Part shown: piece by piece, positions 55,591-64,000 of the stretch
How positions within the stretch are numbered: position 1 is the stretch's first letter
Layout: the number at the start of each line of letters is the position of its first letter
Assembly (NCBI RefSeq): GCF_043641665.1
Contig: NC_092187.1
Coordinates: forward strand, 1,185,501 to 1,249,500
Source: Enoplosus armatus
Taxonomy: Eukaryota; Chordata; Actinopteri; Centrarchiformes; Enoplosidae
Direction of reading: 5' to 3'
DNA: 64,000 nucleotides
Position numbers and translations under genes: made by a program
The notes under the pieces: model-generated
Told to the model about the DNA's origin: nothing
Databases searched by the model: none
What the model saw: the letters and a program-made list of their open reading frames with translations, nothing else

Positions 55591-55995
55591 TATACAGTAT
55601 ATTGTACTTGTCATTTTTAGGCTCAGCAAAGTTTTTGTTTTTTCTTTTGTTAATACTAAAATAAAGCCCTGCTGTTTTGTTAGGGGTGTGTGTTTAAATT
55701 AAAATTGAAAATGTCAATAGCTGTCCTTTGTTTTTCATTTCTATACTTAAGTTTTTATAGGTGTTTCTATCTCCTTTTTGTAGCAGAGTGGTTCTACAAG
55801 CAAGTCAGTGCATTCATTGGGGGGTTTCAGAGAGTTACAAGGGTCAGTAAATGCAATGAAAACAATTGGCTACAGCAATTTATTGATATTAGAAAATGTA
55901 ATTTTTACTTTTGAATACGTCAGTACAAAGGATGTATTGAATAATTGAAGTGATATATGCGTACACATACAAATCATAAGTCAAAACAGCGCTAA

Positions 55996-56128
55996 ATTTG
56001 GCTGAATTATAAAAGGTGTAAGTGGTAAAATGAAGAGCCGTTTGGGAGCCGAGAGAGCCGGCTCTTCTTGGTGAGCTGAGCCAAATGATCCGGCTCACTA
56101 GAAAGACCCGGAATTCCCATCACTACTG
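55996..56128. mobile_element. hAT-type element end, 'gagccggctc' family
   Basis: Contains atgaagagccgtttgggagc, cgagagagccggctcttctt and gtgagctgagccaaatgatc, ending in gaattcccatcactactg. The reverse complement of the end, cagtagtgatgggaattc, is a CAG-type hAT terminus known to me from fish elements. The opposite end is not seen, so the copy is truncated. Confidence 0.6.
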
Positions 56129-56570
56129 TTAACATGAGCGCTAGCTACGTTCTAGCTAGCTAACGTAGCAATGCTATCACACGATACAAAGCGACCAACG
56201 CCAGATTCATGCAGCGTTGCTAAGTTCCTAGCAATAAGCTCCGCCCCCGCTGCAATCAACGTCACTCCAAGCTGAAGCTGCAAATTCTGCAGATAAACAT
56301 CCACATTTCAGATCAATCAAGAGTCTGTCACTGCAGTCAGCAATGCAGCCACAGAAACAGTTTGTTCCAAACTTACCTTGTGGCTGAAACTTAACCACAT
56401 TTTCAAACTGAAGTTCAAAGAGAAAATAATCCAACATGAACCTTTCAGAGTAAAATGTGTCCCTCATTTTCATAAACAAAAAAAAATATTTTTTTTTTTC
56501 TGCAGGCAATCTGCCAGTGTAAGAATTGCTTTGTGCGTTTAAAAGCAAAGATCTGAGGAGGTCAGAACTT
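56129..56570. repeat. Repeat related to the 23343-24441 element
   Basis: Shares gctagctaacg-type words and gcgaccaacgccagattcat, gcagcgttgctaagttcct with 23600-23680. It carries further degenerate DNA to about 56570 with a T run at 56490-56499. No termini. Confidence 0.45.
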
Positions 56571-58000
56571 TTTTCCCAGCTTTAAAAACCTTCAATTTTT
56601 AGCCCAATGGCCTTGCCTCGACAATGTCCCTCCTCTGCTTCCCTGTCCTCGCTCAGTCCTCCATCTGCTGCAGTACTTCTGTTATGCATCCAAAGTAAAA
56701 GGGGAACAATAGTCTGCACGTAACAGATCTTAGCCAAGACGTTATGAACACAAGGAAAGGTGTGTTTTGTTTGTTTACAGGCAGCCAACTACAATCGCGC
56801 AACATGCCACATCTTATAATGGTGATCAGAACATTTGTTCGGTGCCGACTATAGTGAACTTTTTGAATCCAAAAAGCAAACTGGGGAAGGGGGGCTGAGA
56901 GACAGACTACACTGAGGAATGCCCAGGGGTGCTACCACTATTTCACCTCGGGTGCAACACAGCCATCCTCACAGCAAAAATGGTGAAATATACATGTGTG
57001 TTCCAGTGCTTTTACTTAAGTGTAGGGACACCTCACCATGACTGCCCGGCCTCCCACAATATGGCGCTCCGCTTCACTGAGAGAAAGATCTAAATACAAA
57101 AAGAATCAAAACAACCCAGTTGGTTCTGACAGTAAATCCGGAAAGAAATCACTCAAAACAAAAAAGGCAAAGCTAAACAAAGCAAGACAAAGCAGTGGGT
57201 AAGACAGAAACGGCAGCAGTTAAACCTACAACGAGGGAGAACAGAAATGAACCGGATTCACCATGCTGCATACTAAAGTTAAAACATTTGCGTCAAGGCC
57301 CTACTCACCACCACTGGCACGGAACATTAACGCAGGACAACAATGGGGCTCCAACACACAATAGCTCAGCAAACACGTCAGATGGGGCTAAAAACAGAAG
57401 GCAGTCAAATAAATAGGCAGCAGAACAAGCGTTGTGCATTTTAACTCAGAGACATGAACCAACATGGCGTGCTTTAAATAATCTAGTCCTGATTAAGGGA
57501 GGAGTCAAGCCTGGGGCTGCGTTCAAACGCTACACATGATGCTCAGTCATGAGTCAAAAAAAAAGACATTGTTCCAGTGTTGCGGAGCTCCTGCTGTCGT
57601 TCATTGGCGCAGCTTAAAAAGTGGTTTCGTCAGAACTGAATCAATGTCATCTTTATATTTTTTTTTCACCTGACAAACTGAGACCTTGAGTGCTGACTCG
57701 CTCAAACAAGCCTCTTGCTTTTTATTTCGGCTCCCGTGTTAACAGGTTGGAGCAGCCACACCACCGCCTGGCAGCGCGTGTCATCTAGAGATTCGGAGCA
57801 TCGCCCGTTGGGTTCCCAGTGAAAATGATGTGTTGACAGTCATACTGACATCACGCATGCAACATTACACCTTTTCCTACAGTTTCAATGTCTATATCTG
57901 TAGGATGTGTCACAGACATGAACTCAACACTTCCAGTTGAGCACGTGCATTGATGGCCATTACCAAAGGCAAGTTCAGCAAGGCAGCCGTCACGCACAGG
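56571..58000. other. Gene-free stretch
   Basis: Nothing recognised. 57000-57480 has A-rich, coding-like but domain-free frames. Confidence 0.4.
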
Positions 58001-58289
58001 TAGGTAGGCTGCGTGGCCCGGGCGTAGCTACTGCATTATGTTGGCTGGGCTGTTTGGGGTGTGCCATCTGTAGCTCTGGCACCTGGTTCAGATAGTTAAA
58101 ACCAATGGCATCATTCACTCTGTTATGAAAGTAAAAGTCGACATTTTGGAAATGGTCTGTTACAGTCACACCTCCAGTAGTTGTATTTGCTTTGTTATTG
58201 CTCGATCCATACCAGTGATTTTGAATGTTTGGCCCATTTTCTACAATCCACCCACATTTTACGCTGTAAAAAAAAAAAACACTTTGCAA
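58000..58289 (-). CDS. Open frame of unknown nature
   Basis: About 95 codons open on the minus strand with a protein-like composition (WYGSSNNKANTTTGGVTVTD, HFQNVDFYFHNRVNDAIGF). No domain recognised. The start is in an A-run-derived Phe stretch, so the real start is unclear. It may be an old transposon frame, an exon or chance. Confidence 0.15.
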
Positions 58290-58736
58290 ATGAGGTGGGG
58301 GTACAAAGGATTACGCAATAATCAAAATCCCTCGACTTTCAAATTTGCATTATCGGTTTAAACACTCACCTTATAATGTTTTCCTTCTGCGGCTAACAAA
58401 GTTGTCTCCATTCATAAACCACAGAAGTCTAAGAAGTACTAAAATATTACTGCTTGGAATGTCAATTATGTCCAAGTCAAGTCTCAAGTCTTTGGTCACA
58501 AGTCTGTAGTCTCGGTTGTAATGAGCGTTCTATCATCTGCTGCATGCCACCCGGCCTGCTTACAACACTGCATAGCTGTATCTAAGGAATACAAAGTATG
58601 TACTATATTATCATTACTCATTTATCTATTAGCATACAGTATCAGCCTTGATATGAAAAAAAAAACACACACACAATGAAAGCTTTCCTTTAAAGTTAAT
58701 AACTGCATTTTGTCTCGTAATACGAACATACAGTTA

Positions 58737-59279
58737 CAGGGGTGCACACACTTTTTCAGCATGCGAGCTACTTATATAAAAATGCAAAACATATATTTAT
58801 TTATAAATATATTGGGTATTCTTTATATGTACAATATATGTTGGTGTACCTTGCATAACTGCATGAACCCATATTGCACAATATAACTCTGTACATTTTT
58901 TGTCATTACCTTACTGACAATGACTTGCACTGAATGGAATCAGCCAGGGATGCATAGTCCGGACAGTAGCTGCTGATAGCCAGCCTCAAGCACACTTCCA
59001 AATGGTCACCAGTCAAGGTGGAACGGTATTTGGACTTAATAAACTCGGTAGCTTGCTAGAGTTTTGCCGCACTTGGCGCGCTTGCACGCGCATGCGTGGT
59101 GACCCATGTGTCAGAAAAGATCAGATGTCAGACTGGCTGCCCTGTATGTCAATCAAGTGACAAATTTCATAGTGAGGATGGACGATAGGCTGACGTCTAT
59201 TTGTTTAATGCCATGCGATCTACCCACACTACCTTTGCGATCGACCGGTAGATCGCGATTGACGTATTGGGCACCCCTG
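58737..59279. mobile_element. hAT-type non-autonomous element
   Basis: The left end caggggtgc and the right end gggcacccctg are inverted repeats (CAGGGGTGC core). Close to the right end lies gcgatcgaccggtagatcgc, an inner palindrome typical of a widespread fish hAT group. The flanks share tacagt but with a 3 bp offset, so the 8 bp target duplication is not clean. The open frame at 59106-59321 shows no transposase. Confidence 0.75.
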
Positions 59280-60114
59280 AGCTACAGTATTGAGGCCAGG
59301 GTAACAGGAAAATATTGCTAACATTATTTGGCATGCAATAATAACTGTAACCTATTTTTCAACAACAGTTAGAGTACAACCATATCGTAAAATTACACTG
59401 GGTCTCCAACTAATTTATAATCTACTGTAAATGAACGCGTCCCTCAAGCCTCCTAAAGCCACTATAATGGTAACTTAATAAGCCCGTAACGTTACGCGGT
59501 CAACAAGCAGACGCCAGCAGGCGGTGGCTACGGAACGTGGATGATTAAGTGACACGACCATGTGCGTGGTCAAGGCGAAGCCAGCATTCTGTGTGGACAA
59601 GTGTGGCAACTCACTCAAAACATGTTTGCTAACTGTCCATGGGCGCCAATGTTACCTTTGACATTACCACGTGACTGACCTATCCGTGCGTTTTCAGGTG
59701 ATTAATAAAGTTTGATGTGGTTGATGCGGCATCCTTTATTTATTTATGTGACAGACGTTGCATTTAGTTTGAGCCTCGTGTGAAGTTATTATAGCCAAAG
59801 GTTATGACAAATGGCGCTGCAGCTGCAGGTATGCGTGCCCGTGGGGATGTTGCTGCAGCTCACAGTCATCATTCTGTGGCCACGCGCACCAGATACCTAA
59901 CGTTAAGCGTGATAACGAGGGAGGGAAAGACACTCAGCTCGTCAGACATATCTTTAACCCATTTGTGCCCGCAACTGAAAATTTGAATTCCCTTCGGTGG
60001 ACGCGTTCTCTGGGCTTGCCTCAGCACATTTTCAAAAAGACATTTTCAAAATCGATCACACGGGACTACTTAAAGCACTTTGAGTTGCCTCTGTGCTTGA
60101 AAAGTTGCCTTGCC
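59280..60114. other. Gene-free stretch
   Basis: CpG-containing text at 59480-59950 with short frames only, no domain and no recognised repeat. Confidence 0.4.
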
Positions 60115-60213
60115 TAATAAAAGTTCTTTATTAATTTGTAATATATAGACAGGAGCTCCCCTTGTATGTGTGTACTGAAAATAATAAAAAATCCTGCATT
60201 TCTATTACTTAGA
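60115..60213 (+). repeat. Diverged direct repeat, unit A
   Basis: Reads atatagacaggagctcccct, tgtgtgtactgaaaataata and atttctattactta, matched by unit B at 60432-60545 (atatagataggagtccctc, tgtgtgtactgaaaataata, tttttattgctta). The two lie about 320 bp apart in the same orientation. Confidence 0.7.
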
Positions 60214-60220
60214 CATACCC

Positions 60221-60234
60221 GTGTGTGTGTGTGT
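60221..60234. repeat. (GT)n microsatellite
   Basis: Seven GT units directly after unit A. Confidence 0.85.
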
Positions 60235-60431
60235 AAGTAATGAGCTAGGGAATGCATTGTGTCAGTGAAAGTCCTCACAAAAGTACAAGGTTGTGTGAGT
60301 GTGTTTGTGCGTGTGAGGTTCTTACATGTATTTGAGAGTCAGTAATTAAGATCTGAGGTTTAATAGAAGCATATAGACCTACGTCCTGAAAATGCATTGA
60401 AACTAATGGATGTTTTCACCTGCTGTATGAC

Positions 60432-60545
60432 TAATAATAGTTCTGTGTAACTTTTTTTCATTTTGGAACATATAGATAGGAGTCCCTCACATGTGTGTAC
60501 TGAAAATAATAAAAATGCCTACATTTTTATTGCTTATTCTAGGGA
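60432..60545 (+). repeat. Diverged direct repeat, unit B
   Basis: Second copy of the unit at 60115-60213. The similarity continues weakly on the 5' side (taataatagttctgtgtaac) and to a shared ctagggaat on the 3' side. Confidence 0.7.
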
Positions 60546-60948
60546 ATTTTCTACCATTCACGAAAAAACAAAAAGTGTTTGCTATCTATGAACACATAAC
60601 AAGTTGAATATCAAAGATATATACACATATGCAGTGTAAAGAAAAAAAAAATCATTTGGAAGACATTTAATAAACACAATTCTTTAAAAATCCTAACTTT
60701 GACCATTTATAAAAGTGCTGATTTTTTTCATGTGCTGTGTACTATTGCAATTATTCCTGGCAAAGTGAAACACAAGTCAAGTTCCTGTGTTGAGTTTTCA
60801 TTCTAAAATTAAGAACAGTTTAACATGAAGAGGATTTTGTAAAAAAAAAAATTATAACTAAATATTCACGTTGTTCTGACTCTTTTAAAAGTATCAGATG
60901 AAAAGAAAAACTAGTGCAAATTCACAGTAGTGCGGCACCCACGCGAAC

Positions 60949-60955
<7 letters not shown>

Positions 60956-60980
<25 letters not shown>

Positions 60981-60992
60981 GCACGCACACAC
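60956..60992. repeat. (CA)n microsatellite
   Basis: About 37 bp of CA dinucleotides with two GCACG interruptions. Confidence 0.95.
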
Positions 60993-63204
60993 TTAACCTT
61001 CTTGTGCTGAACAGATAAATTAATGTTACACAGCAGTGTTTTTTTTTTTTTTTCTTTTTAGAAAGCCAAACATTGATTATGGCCAATTTTAGAAGTTGTG
61101 TGACTTTTAGCCACTGCAGTTAGCGCAAGTGTAGAATGTGTTGTTATGGTTGCTTAGCGACAGAGTTCGGGGGGGGGGGGATTCACTTCTGCCTACATAT
61201 GAGACAGGAAGTTGGGTTCAGCAGTTATTTACATGATATGTGGAGTGAAGCTAAGAAAGGATGAGTTACGCAATTCATGTCCAGTTCTTAATAATTAGGC
61301 TCAGTAGGCTATCAGTGCTAGATTTGGCGATATATGGTGTCAGCAAAATTGAAGTTCCGTCATCAAGTTAACCTCACTGACAGAATTAACATGAATTAGT
61401 GGCGGCTGACGTGGTGTAGGCCTACCACCGGCGACGCTTGTCAAAGCCACCCAAAGCAGTGCTTGACGCCGCCTGAACTCAAATGAGAAGCTGCAGCCGA
61501 ATGTTTTCCACACTGCTTTGCTAATGATTATTAGCATTGGTGCTTAGTGAACCCGTGTATCTTCGCAACCTCCGTTTGTGGCTTTAAGACCAGAACAAAC
61601 AAAATGATGTATTTATACTACTAAGGTAAAGTACAGTACTCTCTAAGGCTGAAGCTGGTTATAGCCCATGCATTTGTGCCAACTGTCTTCCGAAACGTAC
61701 TTAACATACAAAAAAAAACGATTCCACTAAATTTGTGTGACATATATAGTTAAAAATGACCACGGCCTTATTTCTCTCAGCTTGTCAAACTAGCAGCGAT
61801 ATAAACACAGAGCAGTGTCCTGAGCATACTCTGTCCAACGCAGACAGCTATTCTCCATTGAAATATCTATTGTCTAATGACTAATATCTAGGTGCCTCGA
61901 AGTAGGATTGTTCCTATTTAGGTAAACTGGCACCATGTCATTCGGTGTTATGCAGAATGTATCATAATGCTGCCTTCGCTGTCATTGCGTCTAACCCAAC
62001 ATAAAGATATGTTCTAAAAATGTTTTTATATGGAATGCTGTAGTACGTTTGTTCAGAGAGAATTTGCTACTTAAAGGTTTGTCTGCTTTTACACCTTGAC
62101 AGTTCTTCTTGTATTGTAAAAGCACAGCACTAAGGCTATTTTGCACTAGAGTTGTAGATAAATGTTAATAGCTAGAGAAATGTGTTAAATATGTGGCATT
62201 TGTCATAATATTCAGCTATGCCTCCTGGTAGAGTCCCACCAAAAAGGCCTCTGTCGGTTTTGAAATTTAATACAATAGCATTCTGAATGTTCTTTGATGT
62301 TGGTGAATCAATTGCATGTAGTACTGTTAGAAAATGGAAACTTCAGTTGTGTGGGCAAATAACACAGTCCAATTTTCTTAACATTTCAACTAATACGAAG
62401 TATTCCTGAAAAAGTAACCTGGCTGCCTTAAAAAAGATGAGTTAATTCAACAAGACGTATATTTGCATAACTAAAAATGATAAATCAATTCAACAAGATG
62501 CTTAGTTTAAGCAACTTTTATTTTTATTCTATCAAGTGGATGGTAAAACATACCTATTTTACATTTAGATTCATTTAAATTTGAAGATGATGGCTTTTAG
62601 TGTTATTGGTAAATGCGTATATTGTAATGTTTAACCTTAGATATGCGTTATTATTTCTCTGTATGCATTTTTGTCCTATGTATCGTTAATTGTCATATGA
62701 ACACATGTAACGACGGGTCACCGCTACTATGTCCATTATTGACAATAAATCTAAAGGTGTAATTGGTAAAACATATTTACACACAGGTGTATTTTAACAA
62801 AATGTATTTATTGTTTGCCTGTTTGTACAGTGCTGTTGATTCGGGGTCGGGTGTTTCACAGCGGGGACACTGGGCCGAGTCGTTCGCCTGTGAAACGAAC
62901 AAATACACATTGATTTATGAGCGAGTCGTGACATGATATTTGGTTTGAGTGATTATTCAGGACTCAGTGTAACGAAAGAGAAAACTGTGTTGAAAGCGCT
63001 GTGGTGCACAAACTTAACCTCTGCCTGCTCTCCTTCTCCCAGGGTGTTCAAAAGAAGAATTCCCCGTAGTAGTAAATAATATTCATATATTTATGTGTGC
63101 CAATATCTGAACAGACCTAAACATAACTGGTATGTTCCAGCCAATTAGGTTAGACGTCAGTATACACGTCGTCGGTCAGTGCGTGTTTTTGTGTTGTTGG
63201 GAAG
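60993..63204. other. Gene-free AT-rich stretch
   Basis: T run at 61041-61055, G run of 12 at 61169-61180. 62410-62560 has repeated aattcaacaaga words resembling a fish repeat. A small perfect inverted repeat, gtttcacag/ctgtgaaac, is at 62853-62861 and 62888-62896. No gene. Confidence 0.4.
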
Positions 63205-63440
63205 GAGAAATATTTTGTGCATGTGTGAATAAGTTTTGTGCACACGTACAATTTTAGTCATTATACAAATATACGTTGTTAGACTGACCTCCGTAGACCG
63301 CACCAGCTGCAAAACGTTATTACATACAAACTTGACTTAGTTCTTTACAAATTCACACATTTAGATACGTGCCTGCTATTTCTTTCGCGTGAAATACAAC
63401 TGCAGGCGGTGAAATTATTTGTGAACATAAATTCACAAGC
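63205..63440 (+). repeat. Dispersed repeat, 'aaatattttgtgcatg' family, copy 2
   Basis: Shares gaaatattttgtgcatgtgt, gaataagttttgtgcacacg and aattttagtc-like text with 54590-54845. It ends in gtgaacataaattcacaagc. No coding capacity. Confidence 0.6.
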
Positions 63441-64000
63441 TCAAAATATTAATGACCCTTATTTGCCTCCGTAAAAAGGTGGCATTACTCCATTATCTGG
63501 AGGTGTTCCTGTCTGACCTGGATTCGAGGGTTGTTAGGGTGAAGAGGTCCGACTGCCTGGTCCCCTTTCTTCTCCCTCTCTCCTTCCCTGCCTCCCTCCC
63601 TCCCTCCCTCCCGTTTCTCCTTCATCACAAGCCATTAATGCGGAGGCATAGCTGAGCCCGCATCTAAATGTTTCATTATGCCAAGAGTAGAGATACCAAT
63701 TTCTTTGCCCATCTCTCCTCACTTCTCCTCTTCCACCCAGCCTCCACCCTCCACCCTCCACCAAGGGAGGAGAGCAAAGCATGACAAATTGAAATAAATG
63801 AGAGGGGAGAAAAGGTGGCGTGGGGACAATGTTGGCGGCCGGCTCCTCCTCTGGTCGGAGAGGGGAACAACAGCAGCGAGGAAGAGAAGATGACAGAGAA
63901 AGAAGAAAAAGGCTTGCGAGGATTCAGCCAAATAGATCAAGTGAGAAAAGAAGGAAGGGGGGTGGGTGGGGGTGCGAGAGGGCACTGAGTGATGGAGAGA
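63441..64000. other. Low-complexity pyrimidine and purine tracts, no gene
   Basis: A CCCT repeat lies at 63589-63612 within a pyrimidine-rich block (63557-63630). The last 150 bp are purine-rich (63880-64000). Frames here are low-complexity and not protein-like. Confidence 0.6.

Noticed and set aside
58729..59287. Exact 8 bp target duplication for the hAT-like element
   Set aside because: The flanks share only tacagt with a 3 bp offset, so a clean duplication cannot be claimed.

Overview
The window looks like vertebrate nuclear DNA, most probably from a teleost (percomorph-type) fish. It is AT-rich on average. It has dinucleotide microsatellites (CA, GT, AT, CT) every few kb, long poly-G and poly-C tracts, and many degraded transposable elements of types common in fish: a Harbinger transposase, a Tc1/mariner miniature element, hAT elements, L2/CR1-group and RTE-type LINE fragments, and a Gypsy-like LTR. 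I see no intact host protein-coding gene, no tRNA or rRNA, and nothing bacterial (no operons, no dense ORFs, no CRISPR). Most open frames are short and accidental. The window is best read as intergenic or deep intronic sequence. Family names for repeats rest on recognised motifs and recalled consensus patterns; no search was run.

Layout. 0-5 kb: low-complexity DNA plus old interspersed repeats. 5.18-5.31 kb: a fold-back palindrome. 5.96-6.72 kb: an interspersed repeat joined to an L2/CR1-group reverse transcriptase fragment. 10.5-15.5 kb: the densest cluster, with a three-level nest (old repeat, LINE 3' end, Tc1/mariner miniature element at 11.46-12.54 kb), a second copy of the same LINE in the opposite orientation (13.65-14.86 kb), and an LTR-terminus fragment. 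21.2-25 kb: a repeat split by an insertion, a frameshifted Harbinger transposase on the minus strand, a small inverted-repeat element, and a 1.1 kb TA-flanked element inside another repeat. 30-31.3 kb: a GC-rich LTR-like island and a dispersed repeat. 37.4-38.5 kb: a recurring GAGTTGAC motif. 38.9-39.05 kb: a weak exon candidate with a CxxC-x10-CxxC motif. 43.5-44.53 kb: a 520 bp LTR with a proline-rich ORF inside it. 46.5-47.3 kb: a hAT element with a perfect 8 bp target duplication. 49.2-49.6, 51.96-53.5 and 54.6-56.6 kb: further repeats, including a mosaic RTE element. 58.7-59.3 kb: another hAT-like element. 60-64 kb: diverged direct repeats, microsatellites and homopurine/homopyrimidine tracts.

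No functional gene system could be reconstructed. The coding remnants are transposon proteins that are truncated, frameshifted or internally deleted, so none is likely to be active. Some repeat-poor, homeobox-site-rich stretches (7.8, 13.1, 41.3-42.1 and 53.9-54.1 kb) could be conserved regulatory DNA, but this cannot be shown without alignments. I did not find a convincing undescribed biological system. The strongest leads are the nested insertions, the GAGTTGAC motif cluster and the exon candidate.
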